From contig BDDD01002241.1 in assembly GCA_001972305.1 (NCBI GenBank), positions 175,101 through 239,100 on the forward strand: 64,000 bases of DNA, given 5' to 3'. Below the pieces are notes generated by a model. It ran no database searches. It was not told the origin of the DNA and saw only the letters and a list, made by a program, of their open reading frames with translations. Positions 1 through 11,259 of this stretch are shown piece by piece (positions within the stretch are counted from its first letter, which is position 1; each line of letters begins with the position of its first letter). This stretch comes from Cephalotus follicularis (Eukaryota; Streptophyta; Magnoliopsida; Oxalidales; Cephalotaceae). A program made the translations under genes and the position numbers.

Positions 1-274
1 TTGATTCCACAGAGATCTAATGGTCTGAAATCAATCTAGAGCCCTTTAAATTGGTCTTTCTTCTTAGAGAAGTTTCTTTACGCTTCTTCAAATTTCAAAA
101 CTTTTGCTCTACCAAATTTTTTATCTTCCAATTGAAATCCCTTTGAATTTTCTTTTGCAAAAATCTCAGGTGAGTCATTTCCTGCTGTTCATTTTACAAA
201 TTGACTAGGGCATCACTTTGGGTTTTTCTTGGCTTCTCATCATCTCTCTCTCTCTCCTCTTCTCAAATCTCTAA

Positions 275-2631
275 ATGGCTAGAGTTAAGCAAATTGCTAA
301 ACAAACTACTACCCCTGCGGAGGTACGCAGCATGACCGAGGGAGTGACTGTCGCCGAGCGTCCTCTTGGTGCAGAGGAGGCCATGGATGCCGCCACCGCA
401 AACGGTCCTGATGTCCCCTCCACAGAAGCCGGGACCCAAGTTTTTAGGACCCACTTCGACAGGAGTGTGCTCAAACGCAAAAAAGTGATAAATCTTTCCA
501 AAAAGTACTGCTTCCCTAAAAGTTTGGAGTTCTCCTTCCCCCGAGATCCCAAGGAGACCACATAAAGCAAACCTAGTCTCTTTGTGGTTTTTGAAGATAC
601 TCTATGGCATTACCTGAGACTCCCGGTACCACCCTTCGCTATCACAATTTTGAGGAACTTCCAAATTCATCATTCACTACTTTAAGCGCAATCCTGAGCC
701 TTCATCATTGGTTTCTTGGTGAAGTGTTTGGAAACGAGGGCGACACCGACGATAGGGCTATTCAAGGAGTTTCATTCCCTCAAAGCATCTCCTGGAAAGC
801 GTAGTTACTATTTCAAGTCATGCGTTGGTCTGACCAAGAAGCTATTGGTGGATCCTACAAAGTTTGTCAAATGCTGGAGAGGGAGGCACTTCCTTATTAG
901 GAATCTCCCTGGCTTCACTCCCTGCCATTGGTGCGATTCTGCTTCATTCCCTGCCACTGGTGCGATTCGTTGGATACCCAACGCCTTAATCAGATAGCAG
1001 TTTTGACTGTGATAGAGAAGGTAGACCTGGTGAAGCTCTCTGCACTGGAGCCAGAGGAGGTGAATTTTACCATATTCGAGGACCGTCTGTGCCGTGTCAC
1101 GCTGAGCATGTCCCCTGGTCGGTGAGATGCCTTGGATGAGAAAGAGGAGATCCTATTGGAGATAAAAAGAGAGAGGGTTCAAAATAGTAGAGAAAAACCC
1201 ACAGCTGCTCCCATTAATGAGGGGGAAAGCTGTATTAAGCCTTCCTCTCCTACTCAGCTTCTAATTTTATTTTGTTTACTCACTATTTTTATAGTTCAAG
1301 CTTCTAACTCCATCTTTATGGTTCTCTGTAGTGATGGCTTCTCAGTGACCTATGGCTGACATCTTGAGAGCTGCTAGAGAGAAAGCAAATATTGCTATCG
1401 AGGAGGAGAGGCAGAGAGCTCTGAGGAAAATTGCTGCGGCGACAAAGAAGAGAGCAGCGAAGGAGGCTGCTGCTGCTGAAGCTGTCGGGTAAGGTCTTCT
1501 CGTGGCAAACATGTTGCGGATGATCTGCCCCTTCCATCTAAAAAACAAAAGAGGAGAAGAGATGGAGAAGACTCTTCTCAGGAACAAACTGGTATTCACC
1601 CTGAGATGGGTCCCCCGGACCCTGTCCGCCTTGGTGTGACCGTGGACGTCGACCGGGTAGAAGAGGAGCTTGAAGAGCTCGGTAACCCGAGTGTTGACTT
1701 TAACACTCTAGAGGCGCCATTTGAGCTCAGTAGGTTGTGCCTCCTTCCTACGGAGATGAATGCGAGAAAGGGTTTGGCCATTAACCAACTCTTGAACCAT
1801 TGCCTTCAAAGCAACATTAGAGTATATAACTTCCTCTTCCTTTTCTTTTTAACTCTTCCTTTGACTTTGGTCTTTCTTTGTAAGGCTTTGAATGAAGCAT
1901 ATCTAATGATGAAAAACTCCAAGGATGACCATGAGCTTATCCAACAGCTTTGCATTGAGGTTGTAGAGCTCAAGCAGTCGGCTAGTGCAGCTCACGCCCA
2001 GCTGGAGGATGTTCTTGGAGCCCAGGAGTTAATTCTGGAGGAAAAAAGGCAAACTCTAGAATCTTTGGATAAGGCGAAGGAGGAGGGAGAGAAACTCGTT
2101 CGGACTAATAAGCATATTTATGATGCGTTGAAGGCCGCGGAGTAAAGGTCCTCTAGAATCCAGGAGATGGAAGCTGCTCGGACTCAAGCAACGGTTAACA
2201 AAGCCCTTGCGGAATTTAAAGCTTTAGCTGAGTTCCAAGGTGCTCTGGCTAAGGCCGTGGATGACTTTAGGGCTTCCCAAGATTTTGAAGAGGAAGTCCT
2301 TATGGAGTCCGCCATACTTTTTCGCAGGGGCTTCTATACCTGTCGCAACTGGGTTGCTCACCATCCTGAGGTTCCTCTGGATTCTATCGTTTGCTGTCCT
2401 TCAGCGAATGATTTTGACCTTTTTCATAAGGAGATTGAGGCAAAGGAAGAGAAAGCTCGCCTCGCCTTCAAGGAACGAGAAAGCCTCGCCCGAGAAGCTG
2501 AAGAGTCACAGAGGGAAGAGCACTCAGTTGCGATTATCCCTTACACTAGTCCTGTTAAAGATCCTGACTTTGCTCCTCTACCCGAGAACTCCCAAGTGCC
2601 TGCTTCTTTTCTTGTATATAGCGCCCCTTAA
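275..2631 (+). pseudogene. Tat-element antisense additional ORF, left copy (decayed)
   Basis: Left-copy version of the plus-strand ORF described at 6551-8907, with the same open segments (275-565, 604-804, 716-997, 928-1125, about 1352-1492, 1606-2145, 2167-2631) separated by the same stops and frame changes. It differs from the right copy by nine substitutions in about 150 bp of the last segment, several changing residues (for example His/Gln, Ser/Cys and Glu/Val), whereas the 2.4 kb upstream is identical. No intact protein can be read through. Its promoter region lies outside the window. Confidence 0.6.
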
Positions 2632-3557
2632 TGGGATAACAATGTTTAGATCGATGCTTTGTACACTTATGCCTTCACAATGCAATAAAACATAAATTTG
2701 AGCTTTACAGTTCCCTTAGGAAAATTTTTATGCCTTTATAGACATCTATTGTAGTGGTATGATATTTTTCAGACTATGTTGCCTGAGCTTTCTAGCCCAC
2801 ATGGGGCACTTTTATAAAAGCGCTCAACCAACGATACTTGATCTTTGCGAGTTCTTAAGTGTTCGCAGATCAAAGTTTGTTTCTGGTATAATAAGTTCTT
2901 ACAGGTTTGCAGACCAGGATCTCGTCTGGTCTGATATTTTTTCAGACCAGGTCGACTGAGCTTTGTAGCCCCAATAGGGGCACTTGTATCAAAGCTCTCA
3001 GCCAACGAACTTGATCGTTGCAAGTTCTTATGGGTTCACCTCTCAAGATACGATATTGGTCTGGTCTGTCAAGTTCTTATGGGTTGACAAACCAGCATTT
3101 GCTCCCTTGGGAGGCTTTTTTGATTTCTTCCTTAGAAGTCTTTTGTTGATTGCTCCTTTAGGAGTCTTGTCTGATAAGCTTGTATTAGAGCTTTAGGTGC
3201 TCCTTTGACGGGAGTCTTAGGTACTCCTCTAACGGGAGTCGACTCGAATTGGAGACTTTAGTATGTTCAAGACATTAGTCTACTTAGGTGTTTGATATAC
3301 TCGAGACTAGGAGAGCTCTAGACATGTATTAAGGCCTACTCTAATCATTCCTTTGGGAGTCTTCTTTGACAGCTCCCTTGGGAGTGGTCTAACAAGCTTG
3401 TATTAAAGCTTTTGTTGAGAGAACTTGTTAAAGACTGTTCAAAGGTTTAAGGACGTGAACATTGGACCTCCTGTCCCTTACAAACTTGGAACTGCTCTTT
3501 TTGAAGAAAAAATTCTCTTTATTGACATTCTTGAACATTTGTACATATTTGCAAAAT
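2632..3557. other. Spacer between convergent antisense ORF and pol, left copy: hairpin array
   Basis: No gene seen. It holds two imperfect copies of a roughly 170-bp segment (from about 2770 and about 2950; each has an agcttt...tagcccc core, a ggggcactt motif and a gcgagttctt/gcaagttctt motif). A strong inverted repeat, gtctggtctga / tcagaccagg, lies around 2925-2950. Short CTCC-n-GGAG palindromes cluster at 3102-3113, 3153-3164, 3200-3214, 3224-3238 and 3373-3384. It corresponds to 8908-9833 in the right copy. Confidence 0.7.
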
Positions 3558-4866
3558 TCATTGATAGTACTTCCTCAAGTGCTCAGAATTCCAAACCCTA
3601 GGAATCTCCTGACCCCCTAGAGTTTCAAGTTTGAATGTTTCTGGTCGGAGCACTTTCTTCACCTTGTAGGATCCTTCCTAATTAGGAGCTAACTTCCCTC
3701 TAGTGCCGGTAGGATCAGCAATTACCGTATTTCGGAGGAATAAGTCTCCCTCCCTTAGTGGTCTGGGGTTCACCTTTTTGTTATAGTAACGACTCACCCT
3801 TTACTGGTATGCTGCTACTCTGATGATAGCTTTATCTCTGAGCTCTTCCACTAAGTCGAGGAGATTCTTCAAACCTTCTTCATTATTAACTTCATTGAAA
3901 TGCACAACTCTAGGAGAATGCACTCCAATTTCCACCGGTATCATAGCTTCTGATCCGAAACAAAGGCTAAATGGGAACTTTCTAGTTGTGGTCCAATGAG
4001 TGGTTCTATAAGTCCACAACACACTGGGGAGCTCCTCTGTCCATCTTCCTTTGCTAGCTTTGAGGCATTTCTTCAACCCAAGATGTTTTCTCTATTGATG
4101 ACCACTGTCTGGCCATTGCTTTGAGGGTAGGCTACGGATGAAAGCCTATGTTCAATCCTTCATTCCTTGCAAAAATCACGGAAAGCTTGGCAATCAAATT
4201 GCTTCCCATTATCATAGACGATTACTCTGGGGACCCCAAATCTGCAAATGATTGACATATAAACAAAGCTTTCCGTATTCCTCTTTGTTATTATGGACAG
4301 GGGCTCGGCTTCCACCCATTTGGTGAAGTAATCCACTGTCACGATTAGGAACTTTCTCTATCCTGATGCCACAGGTAATACTTGATAAAGTCCATCCCCC
4401 ATTGCGCAAAGGGCTAAGGGGCAGTGATAGATGTCAAAGACTCTGATGGTCTTCTGCTTATATTGGCATTCTTCTGACACTTATCACATTTCCTCACAAA
4501 GTTAATGGCATCTTGGTGCATGGTCGGCCAGAAGTAGTCTTGCCTCAACAATTAATTGGACAAGGTTCTGCCCCCCGTGTAATTTCCACATACTCCTTCA
4601 TGGACCTCCCTTAGAGCGTAGTCGGCCTCTGAGGGAGACAAACATCTCAACAAAGGGAAAGAGAATGACATTTTGTAGAAAATCCATTCTCTGAATTGGT
4701 AGCAGTTGGATCTATATACCAACATTCTCGCCTCCTCTAGATCCTCTGGCAAAATATCAAACCTTAGCCAACTAATGAATGGAGTCATCCAGTTTGGCTC
4801 TTGTTGATCATCAATGTCCATCACATACACCTCAGAGATGGTGGTCCTGTCTAGGTAGTCTACTAG
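3558..4866 (-). pseudogene. Tat integrase fragment, left copy, cut by duplication breakpoint
   Basis: Minus-strand integrase identical by eye to 9834-11142. Recognisable pieces are the zinc-finger end with KCDKCQK, the core with VDYFTKWVEAEPL and a DNGKQF motif, and the family-typical GRWTEELPSVLWTYRTT and IPVEIG segments. It is broken by frameshifts and in-frame stops. At 4866 the coding sequence is cut by the duplication junction, so reverse transcriptase, protease and gag are absent from this copy. Confidence 0.85.
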
Positions 4867-4949
4867 AATATTGGATTAACGAAATATAATACATAAGTTC
4901 GATAATTAAAATAAAAAAATATGTAAATTGTATTACACGACAAGCATAT

Positions 4950-5358
4950 TGTTAGAATATGGTTGGATTTGACCCAAATTGTAGCTCATGAATTACCCAC
5001 ATGAAATTGGTAGTTTTTTATATTATAACTCCCAGGCAGTTTTCTTTTTAATTTAAAAAAAAAAATAAAATTGCTCCTTAAATAAACAGATGAGACTCTG
5101 GAGTTATATGGAAAATATGTTTTTTATAGAATGGACGTTCTCTGTACAACAATAGATGCTCTATTCAATCTCATTCTTCTCTCAATCTCTAAAAACATCA
5201 CCTACTATTTTTAGGATTTGTGAATGTGAATGTGAATTATATCGGAGAAACTCTAATAGCAACTCCGTAGATCAAGAGCAAGAAATCTCTAAGTTTGTAA
5301 TCTCAAATCATCTGTAAGTATCCTGGAGTTTTGTTTTCATGGTTATGTTATTTTAACA
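4950..5358 (+). mobile_element. Solo LTR, probably Ty1/copia type, TSD CATAT
   Basis: A 409-bp segment starts TGTTAGAAT and ends ATTTTAACA, so the termini are inverted repeats (8 of 9 match). It is flanked by a perfect 5-bp direct repeat CATAT at 4945-4949 and 5359-5363. No primer site, polypurine tract or coding sequence adjoins it, so it is a solo LTR left by recombination. The TGTTAGAATAT start and T-rich 3' end are typical of plant copia LTRs, but the family is inferred from ends only. Confidence 0.7.
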
Positions 5359-5537
5359 CATATATTCACTTTTTCCACACCAATTTACAAATTCGTTGAA
5401 TATCTTTAATTATTTCATCTACATCTTCTAATTTAAATGATATATAAGCTTATATATAGTATAATATAATAGATTTTCGATGAAATATATACAAACAATC
5501 GATTGACTTAAAAATTTCCATACATAATCTACGCAAA

Positions 5538-6029
5538 TGTTGATGTTGAAATTAACAGCACAACAGTCCCCTACGTGTAGAGGTTTGATTTGTAGAGAAA
5601 AACACGGCAAATGCTCCGAGGATGGTATTTGATTGGATTGCTTGACGTCCTCCCTCCGCACAAGAAGCAAACTAAACAAAGGTCTATGAGGTTTTAATCC
5701 CGGGGACACTCTGATACTTAAGTTAGATAGTGACAGAGTATATACAATAAGGTTCTTTTTAGTTTAGAATTGACCGACCTGTGTATAGTGTTTCGTTATG
5801 GTATTTATAAGATTACATGGTTGTAAGTGCTTCCCCACCATCTGCTTGCATTACGGAGATGATTATTGTACCCCTAGGAAACGGCCGAGTATCTCATCCA
5901 TTTCCCTATTTGGCACCGAAACGTTATCTCGTGCGTTATCATTCTAGATTTTGAATTGCATGGCTACATGGTTGTAGCTCCAGATGACACATAGCAGTGT
6001 CTTAATTGAGTAGAAATTTTCTCCTATCA
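5538..6029 (-). repeat. Tat 3' LTR (492 bp)
   Basis: Collinear with 22541-23025. Read on the minus strand it starts TGATAGGAG and ends TTCAACATCAACA. It contains a TATA-like box on the minus strand (plus coordinates 5802-5810, tatttataa) and the conserved block around cccggggacactc that recurs in the other Tat LTRs of this window, including 60123-60995. A polypurine-like tract on the minus strand (GACCAAGGGAGCATA, plus 6030-6044) abuts its inner edge. Confidence 0.8.
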
Positions 6030-6550
6030 TATGCTCCCTTGGTCTTAATTTTCTGGGCTTGACAAAGGAGGAAGAACATTTGTGAGGTAAACTTGCTTTG
6101 AGTAGGCCTCTAATGCGTGATTAGGACTATTTTATATTTTGGGCCTTGCTATTTGGCCCAACTCTGGCATTTATATGGCGTGGCAGAGCAAGCTTCTTTT
6201 TCGTTTGTGTCTTTTCACTTGCCGCGCATAGTCTTCTCGTTTCCCAGGTCTGATTTGATGGGCTGATCTAGGCTGTTTGATTCCACAGAGATCTAATGGT
6301 CTGAAATCAATCTAGAGCCCTTTAAATTGGTCTTTCTTCTTAGAGAAGTTTCTTTACGCTTCTTCAAATTTCAAAACTTTTGCTCTACCAAATTTTTTAT
6401 CTTCCAATTGAAATCCCTTTGAATTTTCTTTTGCAAAAATCTCAGGTGAGTCATTTCCTGCTGTTCATTTTACAAATTGACTAGGGCATCACTTTGGGTT
6501 TTTCTTGGCTTCTCATCATCTCTCTCTCTCTCCTCTTCTCAAATCTCTAA
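6030..6550 (+). promoter_or_regulatory. Leader and putative promoter of the antisense ORF
   Basis: No coding region. The stretch lies between the 3' LTR and the ATG at 6551. It contains a possible TATA-like sequence (tttatatggcg near 6170), a C/T-rich leader with a (CT)n run just upstream of the ATG (about 6516-6540), and a good splice-donor-like site (cag/gtgagt near 6445). This suggests that the plus-strand ORF is transcribed from its own promoter rather than the LTR. The regulatory assignment is inference. Confidence 0.35.
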
Positions 6551-8907
6551 ATGGCTAGAGTTAAGCAAATTGCTAAACAAACTACTACCCCTGCGGAGGT
6601 ACGCAGCATGACCGAGGGAGTGACTGTCGCCGAGCGTCCTCTTGGTGCAGAGGAGGCCATGGATGCCGCCACCGCAAACGGTCCTGATGTCCCCTCCACA
6701 GAAGCCGGGACCCAAGTTTTTAGGACCCACTTCGACAGGAGTGTGCTCAAACGCAAAAAAGTGATAAATCTTTCCAAAAAGTACTGCTTCCCTAAAAGTT
6801 TGGAGTTCTCCTTCCCCCGAGATCCCAAGGAGACCACATAAAGCAAACCTAGTCTCTTTGTGGTTTTTGAAGATACTCTATGGCATTACCTGAGACTCCC
6901 GGTACCACCCTTCGCTATCACAATTTTGAGGAACTTCCAAATTCATCATTCACTACTTTAAGCGCAATCCTGAGCCTTCATCATTGGTTTCTTGGTGAAG
7001 TGTTTGGAAACGAGGGCGACACCGACGATAGGGCTATTCAAGGAGTTTCATTCCCTCAAAGCATCTCCTGGAAAGCGTAGTTACTATTTCAAGTCATGCG
7101 TTGGTCTGACCAAGAAGCTATTGGTGGATCCTACAAAGTTTGTCAAATGCTGGAGAGGGAGGCACTTCCTTATTAGGAATCTCCCTGGCTTCACTCCCTG
7201 CCATTGGTGCGATTCTGCTTCATTCCCTGCCACTGGTGCGATTCGTTGGATACCCAACGCCTTAATCAGATAGCAGTTTTGACTGTGATAGAGAAGGTAG
7301 ACCTGGTGAAGCTCTCTGCACTGGAGCCAGAGGAGGTGAATTTTACCATATTCGAGGACCGTCTGTGCCGTGTCACGCTGAGCATGTCCCCTGGTCGGTG
7401 AGATGCCTTGGATGAGAAAGAGGAGATCCTATTGGAGATAAAAAGAGAGAGGGTTCAAAATAGTAGAGAAAAACCCACAGCTGCTCCCATTAATGAGGGG
7501 GAAAGCTGTATTAAGCCTTCCTCTCCTACTCAGCTTCTAATTTTATTTTGTTTACTCACTATTTTTATAGTTCAAGCTTCTAACTCCATCTTTATGGTTC
7601 TCTGTAGTGATGGCTTCTCAGTGACCTATGGCTGACATCTTGAGAGCTGCTAGAGAGAAAGCAAATATTGCTATCGAGGAGGAGAGGCAGAGAGCTCTGA
7701 GGAAAATTGCTGCGGCGACAAAGAAGAGAGCAGCGAAGGAGGCTGCTGCTGCTGAAGCTGTCGGGTAAGGTCTTCTCGTGGCAAACATGTTGCGGATGAT
7801 CTGCCCCTTCCATCTAAAAAACAAAAGAGGAGAAGAGATGGAGAAGACTCTTCTCAGGAACAAACTGGTATTCACCCTGAGATGGGTCCCCCGGACCCTG
7901 TCCGCCTTGGTGTGACCGTGGACGTCGACCGGGTAGAAGAGGAGCTTGAAGAGCTCGGTAACCCGAGTGTTGACTTTAACACTCTAGAGGCGCCATTTGA
8001 GCTCAGTAGGTTGTGCCTCCTTCCTACGGAGATGAATGCGAGAAAGGGTTTGGCCATTAACCAACTCTTGAACCATTGCCTTCAAAGCAACATTAGAGTA
8101 TATAACTTCCTCTTCCTTTTCTTTTTAACTCTTCCTTTGACTTTGGTCTTTCTTTGTAAGGCTTTGAATGAAGCATATCTAATGATGAAAAACTCCAAGG
8201 ATGACCATGAGCTTATCCAACAGCTTTGCATTGAGGTTGTAGAGCTCAAGCAGTCGGCTAGTGCAGCTCACGCCCAGCTGGAGGATGTTCTTGGAGCCCA
8301 GGAGTTAATTCTGGAGGAAAAAAGGCAAACTCTAGAATCTTTGGATAAGGCGAAGGAGGAGGGAGAGAAACTCGTTCGGACTAATAAGCATATTTATGAT
8401 GCGTTGAAGGCCGCGGAGTAAAGGTCCTCTAGAATCCAGGAGATGGAAGCTGCTCGGACTCAAGCAACGGTTAACAAAGCCCTTGCGGAATTTAAAGCTT
8501 TAGCTGAGTTCCAAGGTGCTCTGGCTAAGGCCGTGGATGACTTTAGGGCTTCCCAAGATTTTGAAGAGGAAGTCCTTATGGAGTCCGCCATACTTTTTCG
8601 CAGGGGCTTCTATACCTGTCGCAACTGGGTTGCTCACCATCCTGAGGTTCCTCTGGATTCTATCGTTTGCTGTCCTTCAGCAAATGATTTTGACCTTTTT
8701 CAAAAGGAGATTGAGGCAAAAGAAGAGAAAGCTCGACTCGCCTTCAAGGAACGAGAATGCCTCGCCCGAGAAGCTGAAGAGTCACAGAGGGTAGAGCACT
8801 CAGTTGCGATTGTCCCTTACACTGGTCCTGTTATAGATCCTGACTTTGCTCCTCTACCCGAGAACTCCCAAGTGCCTGCTTCTTTTCTTGTATATAGCGC
8901 CCCTTAA
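6551..8907 (+). pseudogene. Tat antisense additional ORF (putative gypsy-type transposon protein), decayed
   Basis: Plus-strand coding remnants opposite to gag-pol. The first segment starts MARVKQIAKQTTTPAEV, which resembles the histone H3 tail. A later segment (about 7040-7180) with KRSYYFKSCVG and KCWRGRHFLIRNL resembles the 'putative gypsy type transposon' (Transposase_28) family. Next come an alanine/arginine-rich helix (about 7628-7768) and a basic stretch KKQKRRR that could be a nuclear localisation signal. Last is a long acidic coiled coil (7882-8421 and 8443-8907). One 63-bp in-frame GT-AG intron-like stretch lies at 8098-8160. Several stops and frame changes break it. Its role in Tat elements is unknown, and the family match is from memory of its motifs. 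Confidence 0.55.
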
Positions 8908-9833
8908 TGGGATAACAATGTTTAGATCGATGCTTTGTACACTTATGCCTTCACAATGCAATAAAACATAAATTTGAGCTTTACAGTTCCCTTAGGAAAA
9001 TTTTTATGCCTTTATAGACATCTATTGTAGTGGTATGATATTTTTCAGACTATGTTGCCTAAGCTTTCTAGCCCACATGGGGCACTTTTATAAAAGCTCT
9101 CAACCAATGATACTTGATCTTTGCGAGTTCTTAAGTGTTCGCAGATCAAAGTTTGTTTCTGGTATAATAAGTTCTTACAGGTTTGCAGACCAGGATCTCG
9201 TCTGGTCTGATATTTTTTCAGACCAGGTCGACTGAGCTTTGTAGCCCCAATAGGGGCACTTGTATCAAAGCTCTCAGCCAACGAACTTGATCGTTGCAAG
9301 TTCTTATGGGTTCGCCTCTCAAGATACGATATTGGTCTGGTCTGTCAAGTTCTTATGGGTTGACAAACCGGCATTTGCTCCCTTGGGAGGCTTTTTTGAT
9401 TTCTTCCTTAGAAGTCTTTTGTTGATTGCTCCTTTAGGAGTCTTGTCTGATAAGCTTGTATTAGAGCTTTAGGTGCTCCTTTGACGGGAGTCTTAGGTAC
9501 TCCTCTAACGGGAGTCGACTCGAATTGGAGACTTTAGTATGTTCAAGACATTAGTCTACTTAGGTGTTTGATATACTCGAGACTAGGAGAGCTCTAGACA
9601 TGTATTAAGGCCTACTCTAATCATTCCTTTGGGAGTCTTCTTTGACAGCTCCCTTGGGAGTGGTCTAACAAGCTTGTATTAAAGCTTTTGTTGAGAGAAC
9701 TTGTTAAAGACTGTTCAAAGGTTTAAGGACGTGAACATTGGACCTCCTGTCCCTTACAAACTTGGAACTGCTCTTTTTGAAGAAAAAATTCTCTTTATTG
9801 ACATTCTTGAACATTTGTACATATTTGCAAAAT
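8908..9833. other. Spacer between convergent antisense ORF and pol, right copy: hairpin array
   Basis: Right-copy equivalent of 2632-3557. It contains a near-duplicate pair of about 170-bp segments, one long inverted repeat (ggtctgatattttttcagacc core, about 9201-9226) and the cluster of CTCC...GGAG palindromes at about 9378-9660. Both flanking transcription units end into it, so it is the natural 3'-end region for the antisense ORF (from the left) and for gag-pol (from the right). Confidence 0.65.
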
Positions 9834-11000
9834 TCATTGATAGTACTTCCTCAAGTGCTCAGAATTCCAAACCCTAGGAATCTCCTGACCCCCTAGAGTT
9901 TCAAGTTTGAATGTTTCTGGTCGGAGCACTTTCTTCACCTTGTAGGATCCTTCCTAATTAGGAGCTAACTTCCCTCTAGTGCCGGTAGGATCAGCAATTA
10001 CCGTATTTCGGAGGAATAAGTCTCCCTCCCTTAGTGGTCTGGGGTTCACCTTTTTGTTATAGTAACGACTCACCCTTTACTGGTATGCTGCTACTCTGAT
10101 GATAGCTTTATCTCTGAGCTCTTCCACTAAGTCGAGGAGATTCTTCAAACCTTCTTCATTATTAACTTCATTGAAATGCACAACTCTAGGAGAATGCACT
10201 CCAATTTCCACCGGTATCATAGCTTCTGATCCGAAACAAAGGCTAAATGGGAACTTTCTAGTTGTGGTCCAATGAGTGGTTCTATAAGTCCACAACACAC
10301 TGGGGAGCTCCTCTGTCCATCTTCCTTTGCTAGCTTTGAGGCATTTCTTCAACCCAAGATGTTTTCTCTATTGATGACCACTGTCTGGCCATTGCTTTGA
10401 GGGTAGGCTACGGATGAAAGCCTATGTTCAATCCTTCATTCCTTGCAAAAATCACGGAAAGCTTGGCAATCAAATTGCTTCCCATTATCATAGACGATTA
10501 CTCTGGGGACCCCAAATCTGCAAATGATTGACATATAAACAAAGCTTTCCGTATTCCTCTTTGTTATTATGGACAGGGGCTCGGCTTCCACCCATTTGGT
10601 GAAGTAATCCACTGTCACGATTAGGAACTTTCTCTATCCTGATGCCACAGGTAATACTTGATAAAGTCCATCCCCCATTGCGCAAAGGGCTAAGGGGCAG
10701 TGATAGATGTCAAAGACTCTGATGGTCTTCTGCTTATATTGGCATTCTTCTGACACTTATCACATTTCCTCACAAAGTTAATGGCATCTTGGTGCATGGT
10801 CGGCCAGAAGTAGTCTTGCCTCAACAATTAATTGGACAAGGTTCTGCCCCCCGTGTAATTTCCACATACTCCTTCATGGACCTCCCTTAGAGCGTAGTCG
10901 GCCTCTGAGGGAGACAAACATCTCAACAAAGGGAAAGAGAATGACATTTTGTAGAAAATCCATTCTCTGAATTGGTAGCAGTTGGATCTATATACCAACA
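9834..11000 (-). pseudogene. Tat integrase
   Basis: Integrase joins element cDNA to host DNA. The order on the minus strand is HHCC zinc finger (YALREVHEGVC with the first His, then KCDKCQK), the core starting QWGMDF, then VDYFTKWVEAEPL, YDNGKQF, AYPQSNGQ, then GRWTEELPSVLWTYRTT, and a C-terminal part ending with SEHLRKYYQ and a stop at 9834. Two reading-frame changes occur, one after GMDFIK and one before KKCLKASKGRW, plus several stops. After AYPQSNGQ the expected catalytic Glu position reads Val (TVVIN where TEVTN-like is usual), so the enzyme is dead twice over. Confidence 0.85.
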
Positions 11001-11259
11001 TTCTCGCCTCCTCTAGATCCTCTGGCAAAATATCAAACCTTAGCCAACTAATGAATGGAGTCATCCAGTTTGGCTCTTGTTGATCATCAATGTCCATCAC
11101 ATACACCTCAGAGATGGTGGTCCTGTCTAGGTAGTCTACTAGCATGGTCTGATTTTTCTCTAATTCTCTCGTTGTAGCTAATTTTGACAACTGGTATACT
11201 CTTGTGTTCTCTACCATGGGAACTTTCAAAACAAGGAAGACTTGGAAAGAGGACTTCAA

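Larger units (their letters stand above)
1..4866 (+). repeat. Tandem duplication A, left copy (runs off the left edge)
   Basis: This stretch matches 6277-11142 at a constant offset of 6276 bp. By eye it is identical except for about 14 substitutions, all between about 2410 and 3090. Similarity stops sharply at 4866/4867: the right copy continues into reverse transcriptase-side pol sequence, while this copy joins unrelated DNA. The offset equals the distance from 4867 to 11142, so the simplest reading is a direct tandem duplication of a 6276-bp unit whose first about 1410 bp lies left of this window. Confidence 0.9.
4867..11142 (+). repeat. Tandem duplication A, right copy
   Basis: Full 6276-bp unit. 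It contains a solo copia-like LTR, a Tat 3' LTR, the antisense ORF, the hairpin spacer and the integrase half of pol. It runs without a break into the rest of the Tat element, so this copy keeps the original right-hand context. The left junction (4866/4867) is the duplication breakpoint. Confidence 0.85.

Noticed and set aside
3102-3384. CRISPR-like array
   Set aside because: The short palindromes are unevenly spaced and differ in sequence, there are no uniform spacers, and this is plant nuclear DNA.
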